Source: Chloroflexota bacterium
Lineage (GTDB): Bacteria > Chloroflexota > UBA6077 > JACCZL01
Direction: 5' to 3'
Length of the DNA stretch: 64,000 nucleotides
Assembly (NCBI GenBank): GCA_020850535.1
Contig: JADZEM010000141.1
Location: forward strand, 1-64,000
The notes below the pieces were generated by a model that saw nothing but the letters and a program-made list of their open reading frames with translations, had not been told where the DNA came from and did not search any database. Made by a program: the position numbers and the translations under genes. Positions 1 through 8,582 of the stretch are shown here, in pieces (position 1 is the first letter of the stretch; each line of letters opens with the position of its first letter).

Positions 1-151
1 CTCTCCCGCGCACAGGGAGAGGGGGCGCGCTGCGCCGAAGGCGCGCGACTCTACGACCCCCCTCTCCCTGTGCGCGGGAGAGGGGGCCGGGGGGTGAGGG
101 CCTCCAACGGGCTGGGGGGTGAGGGCCTCCAACGGGCCGGGGGTGAGGGCT
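1..151. repeat. Palindromic and tandem intergenic repeat
   Basis: A 21-bp sequence at 1-21 recurs as its exact reverse complement at 62-82. Each arm is itself a small hairpin (CTCTCCC...GGGAGAG). It is followed at about 89-150 by roughly 2.5 tandem copies of a 25-bp unit containing GGTGAGGGCCTCCAACGGGC. The GGGGGTGAGGG core returns at 7016-7043 and 33908-33987. The stretch is non-coding and could act as a terminator for genes off the left edge. Confidence 0.75.
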
Positions 152-239
152 ATTCTGGGGGGGCTGGCAATCGGCAGAACGCCGTGATAAAGTTGCGGCA
201 ACGTTTGCAGCGCACTGCATCCGATCCTTCGGAGGCCGC

Positions 240-2369
240 TTGGACACGAAGATCGACGCGCGCGCAACCGTGGCGAGCGAAGCCGCTCCCGGGGTTGCCG
301 CGTCCACCGCTGGCCCTGCTCCCGCCGACTCGCCCCCCCTCTGGTGGCGTCAGCCGTTCGGCATGTTCCAGACGAACCTGCGCGAGATCGACGCCACGAT
401 GGACGTCGGGGCGGTCCTCGACTTCATCCAGGCCCACGGCGCTGATGCCTGGCTCGTGAACGCCGGCGGCATCCTCTCCTTCTACCCCACGGACCTGCCG
501 TTCCAGACCCGCAACCCATTCCTGGCGCAGCGCCCCGGCGGCGACATGCTGGGCGACGCCGTCACGGCGGCCCACCAGCGCGGCATCCGCCTCGTCGCGC
601 GGATGGACTTCTCGAAGGTCTCCGCGAAGATCGCCGCCGAGCACCCCGAGTGGCTGTACGTCTCGCCGAAGGGCCAGCCGCAGATCTACCAGGGGCTGTA
701 CAGCGTCTGCCCGAGCGCCGGGTACTACCAGGAGAAGTCGTTCCAGGCGCTCGACGAGGTCATCGACCGCTATTCGCCAGACGGATTCTTCTTCAACTGG
801 TTCGGCTTCAACGAGGTCGACTACAGCAAGGTCTACAACGGCGTCTGCCACTGCCTGAGCTGCCTGCGCGCCTTCAAGGCGTACAGCGGGCACGACACCC
901 TGCCCGAGGGGCCGTCCTCCCCGACCTACGGCGTCTGGCGGACGTTCTCGGCCAGCACCGTCGCCACGCTGATGCAGCGTTTGCAGACGCACATCAAGAC
1001 CCGCAAGCCGGGCACCTTCCTGCTCGGGCGGACGGCCGACCTGATCTTCCACGAGGCGAACAACGCGCTCGGGCGCGAGCTGTGGCACCATGCGACTGGC
1101 GAGTCGGTCAGCGCGCCCAAGAGCTTCCGCCCCGAGACGCCCGTCCTGGTCAACGCCGTCTCGTTCATGGACATGCCGTACCGGCTGGCCGGCGAGCAGC
1201 CGGAGCAGTTCGCGCAGTACTTCGTGCAGACGATTGCCCGGGGCGGCAGCCTCTCGACCTACATCATGGGTGCGCCGGGCCTGATCCCGTATCCCAACCT
1301 GCCGGTAGCCGGTGAGATCACACGGTTCCACCGCCGCTGGCGGGACGTCTACACGGACATGCGGCCCACCGCCCGGACCGGACTGGTGCTGCCGAAGCAG
1401 CTTGCCCGCTCGGCCGCCGACCACGACCAGTCCATTGCCGAGTACCGGGGCGTCTACGAGTCGTTGCAGCAGACCCACGTGCCGTTCGACGTCGTGCCCC
1501 AGGAGGGCATCGCGGAGATGGCGGCGAACGGCGGGCTGGGGCGGTACTCGCTGCTGGTGCTGCCGGACCTCGGTCCGCTGGCGGCCGACACGGTCGCGGC
1601 GCTCGACGGGTTCGTGGCCGATGGCGGCCGGCTGCTCAGCACCGGCTCGACGGCGCTGGCCGCCGATGGCAGCGTGCAGCTTGCCAGCCTCGCCGCCAGC
1701 CAGCAGCTTGCCGCCACGCGCGGGCAGGATCTCTGGTCGACCTGCATCGCCCCGGACCAGTCGGGGCGGACCTCGCCGTACCAGTACGTCGGGCCAGTCG
1801 CGCCGGTCTACGGCGCGTACCACTTCTGCTCCTGGAAGGCGGACGCCGAGCGCCACCAGGTGATGCTGGCGCGCTCCGCCTACGGCCCACCCGAGAAAGC
1901 GTACGGCTACGAGCCGGTCGAGCATCCGGGCTACGTCGTGCGGGCGCACGGTAAGGGGCGCACGGCGATGGTTCCCTGGACGGTCGGTCGGTCGTACCGC
2001 GACCTGGGCCTGACCGTCTCGCGGGACATCATCCACAGCCTGGCGCAGGAGCTGCTGGCCGGCGACGAGATCGTCTCGGCAGACCTGCCGGAGCACGTCG
2101 AAGTGACGCTGCACCGGACGGGCAACCGGCTGGTCGTCCACCTGATCAACATGTCGGGCGCGCGCCGGTCCAACTTCGGGCCGCCGCTGCCGATCCGCGA
2201 CGGCGTCCTGCACGTGCGCGGGGCTGCCGCGCAGGCAACGGCCCATGCACTGGTCCACGACACGCCGTGCGACCTGGCCCGGCAGGGCGACACCGCGAGC
2301 ATCGCCCTGCCCGAGATCGACCTGTTTGAAGTGCTTGTCGTGGACCTTTCGGCTGAGGGGAAGCAGTAA
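240..2369 (+). CDS. GHL6-type putative glycoside hydrolase with beta-galactosidase trimerisation-like domain
   Basis: 709 residues from a TTG start with GGAGG at 231-235. Residues about 40-330 look like the hypothetical glycoside hydrolase family GHL6 (TIM-barrel-like; motifs RMDFSK, EHPEWLY, DGFFFNWFGFNEVDY). Residues about 380-480 (TARTGLVLPKQLAR... LLVLPDLGPLAADTVAAL) look like the glutamine-amidotransferase-fold trimerisation domain of family 42 beta-galactosidases. There is no signal peptide, so it is probably cytoplasmic. It opens an operon with a dehydrogenase and sugar-ABC components; the next gene starts directly after its stop. Inferred role: processing of an imported glycoside or sugar derivative. 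The substrate is unknown and the catalytic acids were not assigned. Confidence 0.72.
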   Translation: MDTKIDARATVASEAAPGVAASTAGPAPADSPPLWWRQPFGMFQTNLREIDATMDVGAVLDFIQAHGADAWLVNAGGILSFYPTDLPFQTRNPFLAQRPGGDMLGDAVTAAHQRGIRLVARMDFSKVSAKIAAEHPEWLYVSPKGQPQIYQGLYSVCPSAGYYQEKSFQALDEVIDRYSPDGFFFNWFGFNEVDYSKVYNGVCHCLSCLRAFKAYSGHDTLPEGPSSPTYGVWRTFSASTVATLMQRLQTHIKTRKPGTFLLGRTADLIFHEANNALGRELWHHATGESVSAPKSFRPETPVLVNAVSFMDMPYRLAGEQPEQFAQYFVQTIARGGSLSTYIMGAPGLIPYPNLPVAGEITRFHRRWRDVYTDMRPTARTGLVLPKQLARSAADHDQSIAEYRGVYESLQQTHVPFDVVPQEGIAEMAANGGLGRYSLLVLPDLGPLAADTVAALDGFVADGGRLLSTGSTALAADGSVQLASLAASQQLAATRGQDLWSTCIAPDQSGRTSPYQYVGPVAPVYGAYHFCSWKADAERHQVMLARSAYGPPEKAYGYEPVEHPGYVVRAHGKGRTAMVPWTVGRSYRDLGLTVSRDIIHSLAQELLAGDEIVSADLPEHVEVTLHRTGNRLVVHLINMSGARRSNFGPPLPIRDGVLHVRGAAAQATAHALVHDTPCDLARQGDTASIALPEIDLFEVLVVDLSAEGKQ

Positions 2370-3320
2370 ATGGCTGGCGAGACACACATTCTGGTGACCG
2401 GGCAGTTCTCTGAGGAGAACCAGCAGCACATGCGCGATGCCGCGCCGGAGGCGACGCTCCACTTCGTCAGCAAGCTCGCGGACGCCGGCGACCTCGTCGA
2501 GCGGGCGAAGGCGATTGCCGGCACGGTCAAGGCGGCGGACCTGGCGCGGGCGAAGAACCTGGAATGGGTCCACAGCTGGGCGGCCGGCGCTGACAACGAC
2601 CTGATCCCCGAGATGAAGGCCAGCCCGGTCGTGCTGACCTCGTCGGTGGGCAACGGCGCGATCCCGCTGGCCGAGCACTCGATCCTGCTGATGATCATGC
2701 TGAATCGCGACGTCCCCCGCTGGATGCGCGCGCAGCAGGAGAAGAAGTGGGACCGCTTCACCCACCCTGAGCTGAACGGGATGACGCTGGGCATCTTCGG
2801 CCTCGGCAACTCGGGGGCGGACCTCGCCCTCAAGGCGCAGGCGTTCCACATGCGCGTGGTCGGGCTGCGCCGGCGCTCGGATATCCCGGTCCCGGGCGTG
2901 GACAAGATGTACACCCACGAGCAGTTCCACGAGTTCCTGGCCGAGTCCGACTTCGTGGTGGTGACCGCCCCGAGCACGCCGGCCACGCTGGGCATGTTCG
3001 ACGAGGCCGCCTTCAAGGCGATGAAGCCGTCCGCCTTCTGGATCTGCATCTCGCGCGGCGGCATCGCGGACGACGACGCGCTGCTGAAGGCGTTGCAGGA
3101 AGGGTGGATCGCCGGGGCCGGCCTGGACGCCCACGGCGTGGAGCCGCTCCCATCCGACAGCCCGTTCTGGTCGCTGCCGAACGTCATCGTCACGCCACAC
3201 AACGGCGCGACGAGCTTCGGCACGGCGAAGCGCAGCGTCGAGATCTTCATCGCCAACCTGAAGCGGTACGTCGCTGGCGAGCCGCTCGGCAACATCGTCG
3301 ACAAGGTCAACGGGTACTGA
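2370..3320 (+). CDS. D-isomer-specific 2-hydroxyacid dehydrogenase
   Basis: 316 residues; its ATG directly follows the upstream TAA. The N-terminal part is the catalytic half. A Rossmann nucleotide-binding domain starts near residue 137 (GIFGLGNSGADLAL). The family catalytic residues are visible: Arg in ISRGGIADD, Glu in DAHGVEPLPSDSP, His in VTPHNGAT. The length is normal for the D-2-hydroxyacid dehydrogenase family (NAD(P)H-dependent reduction of 2-oxoacids or the reverse). Its place between a hydrolase and sugar-ABC permeases suggests that it oxidises or reduces an intermediate of the imported compound. The exact substrate cannot be read from sequence. Confidence 0.88.
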   Translation: MAGETHILVTGQFSEENQQHMRDAAPEATLHFVSKLADAGDLVERAKAIAGTVKAADLARAKNLEWVHSWAAGADNDLIPEMKASPVVLTSSVGNGAIPLAEHSILLMIMLNRDVPRWMRAQQEKKWDRFTHPELNGMTLGIFGLGNSGADLALKAQAFHMRVVGLRRRSDIPVPGVDKMYTHEQFHEFLAESDFVVVTAPSTPATLGMFDEAAFKAMKPSAFWICISRGGIADDDALLKALQEGWIAGAGLDAHGVEPLPSDSPFWSLPNVIVTPHNGATSFGTAKRSVEIFIANLKRYVAGEPLGNIVDKVNGY

Positions 3321-3344
3321 GCGAGGCACGGAAGGACACGCATC

Positions 3345-4313
3345 GTGGCAACCCAGCCGGTCGCCAGTCACTCCAGAGAGATCGCCGGTAGCCCAGGCGC
3401 CGCCGCCGTGGGCGCCAGGAAAACGAGCCGCTATCGCCACGGCCTCGCCCCGTGGCTGTTCCTGACGCCGTGGCTCATCGGCCTGATTGCGATCACGCTC
3501 GGGCCGATGCTGGCCTCGCTCTACCTCTCGTTCACGAACTACAACCTGCTCGGGCAGACGCGGTGGGTCGGCCTGAGCAACTACGCCCAGATCCTCACGG
3601 ACGATCCACGGTTCTACGCTGCCGCTGGCGTGACGCTGAAGTACGTCATGGCGGGCGTGCCGTTGCAGTTGATCTTCGCCCTGAGCATCGCCCTGATCCT
3701 GAACCAGGGCCTGACCGGGCTGACGTTCTACCGTTCGCTGTACTACCTGCCGTCGCTGCTCGGGTCGAGCGTGGCCATCGCGCTGTTGTGGCGGCAGATT
3801 TTCGGCTCGACGGGCCTCGTTAACCAGGTGCTGGGGCTGTTCGGCTTCACGAACCTGCCGGCCTGGATCGCCACGCCGGAGTATGCGCTCGACACGATCA
3901 TCCTGCTGCACGTCTGGACGTTCGGCTCGCCGATGATCATCTTCCTGGCGGGCCTGCGGCAGATCCCGCGTGACCTCTACGAAGCGGCCTCGGTGGACGG
4001 GGCCGGGCGCTGGACGCAGTTCTGGCAGATCACCCTGCCGATGCTCAGCCCGGTCATCTTCTTCAACCTCGTGCTCCAGATGATCCACTCGTTCCAGAGC
4101 TTCACGCAGTCGTTCGTGGTGAGCGGCGGCACCGGCGGCCCGGTGGACTCGACGCTGATGTACACGCTGTACATGTACCACCAGGCGTTCACCAACTTCC
4201 GGATGGGGTACGCCTCGGCGATGGCGTGGATCCTGATGCTCGCGATCGGCGTGCTGACAGCCATCGCCTTCGGGACGTCGAAGTACTGGGTTCACTACGC
4301 AGGAGACAAGTAA
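3345..4313 (+). CDS. Sugar ABC transporter permease (MalF/UgpA type)
   Basis: 322 residues from GTG 3345, with GGAAGG about ten bases upstream. About six membrane helices are visible, beginning with GLAPWLFLTPWLIGLIAITL after a basic N-terminus. The cytoplasmic EAA loop that contacts the ATPase is clear (EAASVDGAGRWTQFWQITLP). Family: binding-protein-dependent transport inner membrane component, carbohydrate class 1. It pairs with the next gene, whose ATG overlaps this gene's stop (TAATG). It forms an importer heterodimer with that permease; the binding protein follows. Confidence 0.93.
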   Translation: MATQPVASHSREIAGSPGAAAVGARKTSRYRHGLAPWLFLTPWLIGLIAITLGPMLASLYLSFTNYNLLGQTRWVGLSNYAQILTDDPRFYAAAGVTLKYVMAGVPLQLIFALSIALILNQGLTGLTFYRSLYYLPSLLGSSVAIALLWRQIFGSTGLVNQVLGLFGFTNLPAWIATPEYALDTIILLHVWTFGSPMIIFLAGLRQIPRDLYEAASVDGAGRWTQFWQITLPMLSPVIFFNLVLQMIHSFQSFTQSFVVSGGTGGPVDSTLMYTLYMYHQAFTNFRMGYASAMAWILMLAIGVLTAIAFGTSKYWVHYAGDK

Positions 4314-5191
4314 TGAGCGCCGCGTCCGCGCAGCTCGACGACGACGCCGGGCATCCGAGCAAGCCGCTCACCGTCAAGCACGTCCTGGCCCACATCGCCA
4401 TCATCGCGCTCGGGCTGGTGATGCTCTATCCGGTCCTGTGGATGGTCACCAGCGCGTTCAAACCGAGCCAGTTGATCTTCTCCGAGCCGGGCCTCTGGCC
4501 CCGGCAGATCACCTTGGAGAACTGGGCGCAGGGCTGGATGGCGCTCGGCATCCCGTTCTCGCAGTTCTTCCTGAACTCGACGCTCATCGCCGGGCTGTCG
4601 GTGATCGGCAACCTGTGCTCCTGCTCCATCGCCGCGTACGCGTTCGCGCGGCTGGAGTTCCACCTCAAGCCGCTGCTCTTCGCCTTGATGCTCGGCACCA
4701 TCATGCTGCCGTTCCAGGTCATCATGGTGCCCCAGTACATCCTGTTTCAGGGGCTGGGCTGGACGAATACGCCGCTGCCGCTGGTGGTCCCGAAGTTCCT
4801 GGCGGTGGACTCGTTCTTCGTCTTCCTGCTGGTACAGTTCATCCGGGGGCTGCCCCGTGAGCTGGACGACGCCGCGACGGTGGACGGCTGCGGGCCGCTG
4901 GGCGTGTTCTGGCGGATCATCTTCCCGCTGCTGCGGCCGGCGCTGGCCGTGACCGCCGTCTTCACCTTCATCTGGACCTGGAACGACTTTCTCGGTCCGC
5001 TGATCTACCTGACGGCGACGGAGAACTACACGGTCTCCATCGCGCTGAACGCCTTCCTGGACTCGACGGGCACGTCGAACTGGGGAGCGATGTTCGCGAT
5101 GTCCGTTCTCTCGCTGGTTCCGCTGTTTCTGGTGTTCTTGTTCGCCCAGAAGCAGCTCGTCCAGGGCATCTCCACAACGGGTCTCAAGTGA
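4313..5191 (+). CDS. Sugar ABC transporter permease (MalG/UgpE type)
   Basis: 292 residues. I chose ATG 4313 because it overlaps the upstream TAA as TAATG and follows AGGAGA; the frame is open further upstream but that would run into the first permease. Six hydrophobic helices begin with AHIAIIALGLVMLYPVLWMV. The EAA-type loop is present (LDDAATVDGCGPLGVFWRII). It is a carbohydrate ABC class 2 permease and the partner of the preceding gene. No ATP-binding subunit is encoded in the operon, so the ATPase must come from elsewhere. Confidence 0.93.
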   Translation: MSAASAQLDDDAGHPSKPLTVKHVLAHIAIIALGLVMLYPVLWMVTSAFKPSQLIFSEPGLWPRQITLENWAQGWMALGIPFSQFFLNSTLIAGLSVIGNLCSCSIAAYAFARLEFHLKPLLFALMLGTIMLPFQVIMVPQYILFQGLGWTNTPLPLVVPKFLAVDSFFVFLLVQFIRGLPRELDDAATVDGCGPLGVFWRIIFPLLRPALAVTAVFTFIWTWNDFLGPLIYLTATENYTVSIALNAFLDSTGTSNWGAMFAMSVLSLVPLFLVFLFAQKQLVQGISTTGLK

Positions 5192-5222
5192 GACACCGGG
5201 CCACCGGAAGGAGGGAGGGCAC

Positions 5223-6545
5223 ATGAGTTCACAGTCACGCGGACGGGTCTCGGTCTCCCGTCGCGAGTTCATGGCGCTGAGCGCCGGCGGGCTGGCGCTC
5301 GTAGCTGGCGCCGCTTGCAGCAGCGTCCCCGGGCTTGGCGGCGGCGAGCCGAAGAAGATCAACGTCGGGCAGTGGGGCACGGCCCAGCGCGCCGAGCTGT
5401 ACAAGTCGGCCATCACCAAGTTCCAGGAAGCGAACCCCGGGGTGACGGCAGACCTCCAGTTCGCCGAGCTTGGCGCCTACAACGACCGTCTGACAACGCA
5501 GGCCGCCTCCAAGAGCCTGCCGGACGTGATGTGGATGCGCGACGACCGCATCGCCCGGTACGGCTCATCGAACGCGCTGCTCGATCTGACGCCGTACCTC
5601 AACAAGGGGCTGGACACCAAGAGCCTGAGCAGCGTCGCGACGGCTGACGGCACAGTCGGCAAGGGCGTCTACGCGCTGCCCAGCCACTACGTTGGCCAGT
5701 CGATCGTCGTCAACGCGACGGTCCTGCAAGAGAAGGGCGTCACCTACGACCAGAAGGTCAAGACCTGGGACGATCTGGCGGCGCTCGCCAAGCAGCTCGC
5801 GGATCCCGGGCGCAAGTTCTACGGCATGGCCGATCCGACCCTCGGCACGACGCAGCGCCACCTCCAGGCCTGGATTCGCCAGTCCGGCGAGGAGCTATTC
5901 ACGCCCGACGGGCAGCTTGGCTTCAAGGCCGAGACGTTCGGGACGTGGCTGGAGTTCTGGAACAAGCTGCGGAAGGACGGGGTGATCCCGCCGGCCGACG
6001 TCCAGACCCAGGCCGACGCTGGCAGCTTCGCCACGAACCTGCTCACGCTGGGGCAGGCCGCGATTGGCGCGCAGAGCACCAACCACCTGACGCAGATCCA
6101 GCGGCTGACCAAGACGCCGATGGCCATGTTCAGCGTGCCGGAGATCGCCAACGGCTCGAAGGACTGGTGGTTCTTCCCGCCGATCCTTCTGAGCATCGCG
6201 GCGAACACCAAGAGCCCGCAGCTGTCGGTGTCGTTGATGGACTACTTCATCAACTCGGTGCCGGCCGGCAAGATCACCCGCGTGGACCAGGGTGCACCGT
6301 CGTCGGCCCAGGTGCGCGATGCGCTGGCTCCGGAGCTGGAGGCCGCCGAGGCCGCGTTCGTCAAGCAGATCTCGCGCGAGATGACCTACCCGGCGCGCGG
6401 GCTGCCGGTCCTGCCGGCCGCGTCGGCGGCCGTGATCAAGGCCCAGGCGGACGCCGGGCAGCAGGTTGCCTTCGGGAAGGCATCGGTGTCGCAGGCGGTG
6501 GACGCGTTCATGTCCGAAGCCCGCAAGGCGATCGCGGCATCATGA
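5223..6545 (+). CDS. Extracellular sugar-binding lipoprotein (family 1, Tat signal)
   Basis: 440 residues; ATG 5223 follows GGAGGGAGG. The N-terminus has a twin-arginine motif (SRREFM), a hydrophobic stretch and a lipobox ending at Cys (VAGAAC), so it is likely exported folded and lipid-anchored. The body fits family 1 solute-binding proteins (MalE/UgpB type): KINVGQWGTAQRAELYKSAI, then LPDVMWMRDDR and a C-terminal helical half. It captures the sugar for the two permeases just upstream. Its stop overlaps the start of the HIT gene (ATGA), so the six genes look like one transcription unit. Confidence 0.92.
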   Translation: MSSQSRGRVSVSRREFMALSAGGLALVAGAACSSVPGLGGGEPKKINVGQWGTAQRAELYKSAITKFQEANPGVTADLQFAELGAYNDRLTTQAASKSLPDVMWMRDDRIARYGSSNALLDLTPYLNKGLDTKSLSSVATADGTVGKGVYALPSHYVGQSIVVNATVLQEKGVTYDQKVKTWDDLAALAKQLADPGRKFYGMADPTLGTTQRHLQAWIRQSGEELFTPDGQLGFKAETFGTWLEFWNKLRKDGVIPPADVQTQADAGSFATNLLTLGQAAIGAQSTNHLTQIQRLTKTPMAMFSVPEIANGSKDWWFFPPILLSIAANTKSPQLSVSLMDYFINSVPAGKITRVDQGAPSSAQVRDALAPELEAAEAAFVKQISREMTYPARGLPVLPAASAAVIKAQADAGQQVAFGKASVSQAVDAFMSEARKAIAAS

Positions 6546-7006
6546 GCGCGGCCAACACGAGCAAGGCTGCCGCGTGCCCCATGTGCGAGATCGCCGCCGC
6601 TGGCGGCGACGACGCGAGCATCGTCTACCAGGACGACTACTGGCTGGCGCGGTCGATCTCGCCGACGCCAGCGGTGGCCGGCTGGCTGCTGCTCCAGGCC
6701 AAACGGCACATCGGCGATTCGGCGGACTTCAACGCCGAGGAGGCCGCGACGTTCGGCGCGGCGTTGCAACGGACGGCGCACGCGGTCCGCGCGGCGACGG
6801 GCGCGGTGCGGGTGTACCTGGCGTCCCTGAACGAGGGGACGCCACACTTCCACTCGCACGTGCTGCCACGGCTGCCGGAGATGCCGAACGGCGCTCTCGG
6901 GTTTGACGCATTCGCACTCTCGGCGGCGGCCCGGCGCGGCGAGGTCCGCGCCGACCCTGCAGAGGTCACACGGGTGCTGGCCGCGATCCGCGCGCAGTTG
7001 GCCTGA
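6542..7006 (+). CDS. HIT family protein (histidine triad hydrolase)
   Basis: 154 residues; ATG 6542 overlaps the stop of the binding protein (ATGA), showing translational coupling. The histidine triad is visible as PHFHSHVLPR (H-x-H-x-H) near residue 105. A CPMCE pair near the N-terminus suggests a zinc site as in many HIT proteins. The family hydrolyses nucleoside phosphoramidates or dinucleotides, or transfers nucleotidyl groups. Its last position in a sugar-uptake operon could mean processing of a sugar-nucleotide or dinucleotide; that is inference. Confidence 0.9.
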   Translation: MSAANTSKAAACPMCEIAAAGGDDASIVYQDDYWLARSISPTPAVAGWLLLQAKRHIGDSADFNAEEAATFGAALQRTAHAVRAATGAVRVYLASLNEGTPHFHSHVLPRLPEMPNGALGFDAFALSAAARRGEVRADPAEVTRVLAAIRAQLA

Positions 7007-7015
7007 GTTTTCGAA

Positions 7016-7043
7016 CCCTCACCCCCTGGGCTGGGGGTGAGGG
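7016..7043. terminator. Hairpin between convergent genes
   Basis: Perfect 11-bp arms CCCTCACCCCC / GGGGGTGAGGG with a 6-base loop sit in the 48-base gap between the HIT gene and the converging gene that ends at 7055. There is no long T-run. It may stop transcription from both sides, but the same core is also dispersed as a repeat at 89-150 and 33908-33987. Confidence 0.5.
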
Positions 7044-7054
7044 CCAAGCCGTCC

Positions 7055-7846
7055 TCAATTCGCCGGGACCGGCAGCGCCTGGCTGTAGGCGTCCTGGGCC
7101 GCCTGCTGCCGCTGTTCGCTGTCCTGGCGGTAGGTGGCCCCACGGGCGAGCAGGGACGTGCGTGTGTCAGACGGCTGCACCAGCCGCGCCTGCGCCAGCA
7201 TCTCGGCGGACCCCATCGCCGAGTTGACGGCGGTCACCATCAAGCCGTGGTAGCGGAAGAGTCGGCCGCTCCCGCGCGCGGCTGCGTAGGCGTCGCGCGT
7301 CGCACGGAGGTCGTCGGCCAGGGATCGCAGGCTGGCCGGATCCACAGCGTCAAGCTGGCCGGCTCCGGCCTGCCGCCGAGCCGCATCGAGCCGCCCCTGC
7401 AGCGCCGCGAAGCGAGCCCGGAGCGTCGAGGTCTTGCCAAGATAGTCAGCCTCGGCGGCGGTCGGCTCGGGCGGGGTGACGCTGCTGTTGCGCCAGAGCA
7501 TCAGTTGCCCGTTGACGAGCGCCCAGTGAGTGTTGCCGTTCGTGAAGATGGCCAGGGTGAGTGACGGACGGTAGTAGGCGAGGCCGGTGGAGGTGCGCTG
7601 GACGGTATCGCCGCTGGCCGCATCGACGTGCTCGCACTCGGCCGGGTCGCCCATGGGCGCACCGAGCCGCTCCTTGAGCGCCGCGATGGCGAACACGAAG
7701 CGGGCAGGCTGGCCCGGCGCGCAGAACGGCGCGCCCTGCGCCAGCACGAGTGGGACATCATCGGCGGGCAGGCCGCCAGCGGCCACGAGCGCGCAGAGCA
7801 ACAACGTCACCAACGCCGCCGTCGGCAGGCCAAGCCATCGTCGCAT
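7055..7846 (-). CDS. Exported protein of unknown function
   Basis: 263 residues from ATG 7846; the open frame extends upstream into a MITE copy, so the internal ATG just before a signal sequence was chosen. N-terminus: MRRWLGLP, a hydrophobic core (TAALVTLLLCALVAAG) and a likely cleavage site near VLAQGAP. The mature part has a Cys pair (FCAPG, ECEHV), then a block rich in Ala, Arg and Gln that is probably helical (TSTLRARFAALQGRLDAARR). No family is recognised. It converges on the HIT gene with a shared hairpin between them. Confidence 0.62.
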   Translation of the reverse strand: MRRWLGLPTAALVTLLLCALVAAGGLPADDVPLVLAQGAPFCAPGQPARFVFAIAALKERLGAPMGDPAECEHVDAASGDTVQRTSTGLAYYRPSLTLAIFTNGNTHWALVNGQLMLWRNSSVTPPEPTAAEADYLGKTSTLRARFAALQGRLDAARRQAGAGQLDAVDPASLRSLADDLRATRDAYAAARGSGRLFRYHGLMVTAVNSAMGSAEMLAQARLVQPSDTRTSLLARGATYRQDSEQRQQAAQDAYSQALPVPAN

Positions 7847-7937
7847 CGTCTGTCGCTCCAACCTCGCGCTGGCGCCACACGCTCTCGGAGATGCTACCGG
7901 ATTGTCCGTCCCTGAGGCTCCCGAACGGGGCGGAAGG

Positions 7938-8155
7938 CCAGGGCGATTGCATGTTCGCTGGTGTTCCCGAAGCACGACGAGACGCGCAGTCGGGGGTTGA
8001 AACCCCGCCTACCGTCACAGCGTCGCTGCGCGACGGCCGTCGGGAACAGCGTCGTCCGGTGAGACCGGGGCATCGCGCAGCGACTGCAGGAGCGTAGGCG
8101 GGGCTTTCAAGCCCCGACGCGGCGGCACGACGACATCAACATGCAATCGCTCCGG
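7938..8155 (+). mobile_element. MITE copy 1 (left half of a tandem pair)
   Basis: 218 bp beginning CCAGGGCGATTGCATG and ending with its approximate reverse complement (CATGCAATCGCTCCGG). Inside are four short hairpins: a GGGG/CCCC stem, a CGTCGCTGCGCGACG stem, a CGTCGCGCAGCGA stem and a GCGGGGCTTTCAAGCCCCG stem. The first and last, and the two middle ones, are also complementary to each other, so the whole element can fold into one long hairpin. No transposase is encoded. The 8-bp GCGGAAGG lies immediately left (7930-7937) and recurs right of copy 2. Confidence 0.85.
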
Positions 8156-8163
8156 TTCGTGAC

Positions 8164-8382
8164 TCAGGGCGATGGCATGTTCATTGGTGTCCCCGAAGCA
8201 TCATGGAACGGGCGGTCAGGGACTGAAGTCCCCGCCTACAGTCACACCGTCGCTGCGCGACGGCCGTCGGGAACGGCCGGCACTGGTGCGACTGGAGCGT
8301 CGCGCAGCGACTGCAGGAGCGTAGGCGGGGCTTTCAAGCCCCGACGCGGCGGCACGGCGAGGCCATCATGCAATCGCCCTGG
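8164..8382 (+). mobile_element. MITE copy 2 (right half of a tandem pair)
   Basis: 219 bp with right end CATGCAATCGCCCTGG. It is separated from copy 1 by exactly 8 bp (TTCGTGAC, 8156-8163). It is followed flush by GCGGAAGG (8383-8390), identical to the 8 bp left of copy 1. The pair therefore looks as if it was inserted as a unit with an 8-bp target duplication. Same internal hairpins as the other copies. Confidence 0.87.
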
Positions 8383-8458
8383 GCGGAAGGCACGGTGGCG
8401 GCGGGCAGCGTGGCGGGGGCTGTATCCGTCAGCGCGCCGCCGGAAGGGAGCGGCACCG

Positions 8459-8542
8459 ATGGGTCAGTATTCGATGGGCACGTGGATCGCCATTGGCGGC
8501 GCGATGGGCGCGGCGATGTCGGAGTGGAAGCCCGACGCCTGA
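8459..8542 (+). CDS. Possible 27-residue glycine/alanine-rich membrane peptide
   Basis: A short frame (MGQYSMGTWIAIGGAMGAAM, then seven more residues) preceded by AAGGGAG eight bases before the ATG. The peptide has one short hydrophobic stretch with small-residue spacing (GTWIAIGGAMGAA), as in single-span glycine-zipper peptides. It starts 76 bp right of the MITE pair. It could be a genuine small membrane protein; evidence is only the ribosome-binding site and composition. Confidence 0.35.
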   Translation: MGQYSMGTWIAIGGAMGAAMSEWKPDA

Positions 8543-8582
8543 GGTGTCGGTGTCCGGGTGCGCGGTCGTGGCTTCGGAGCGC

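Noticed and set aside
150-4295. Open frame of 1381 codons on the minus strand
   Set aside because: It is antisense to a well-supported operon. Composition is Arg/Asp/Gln/Val-rich without domains, as expected for shadows in very G+C-rich DNA.
8141-8542. Longer frames starting at ATGCAATCGC inside MITE copies
   Set aside because: They begin within the terminal repeat, read through hairpins and recur at every copy; no ribosome-binding site.
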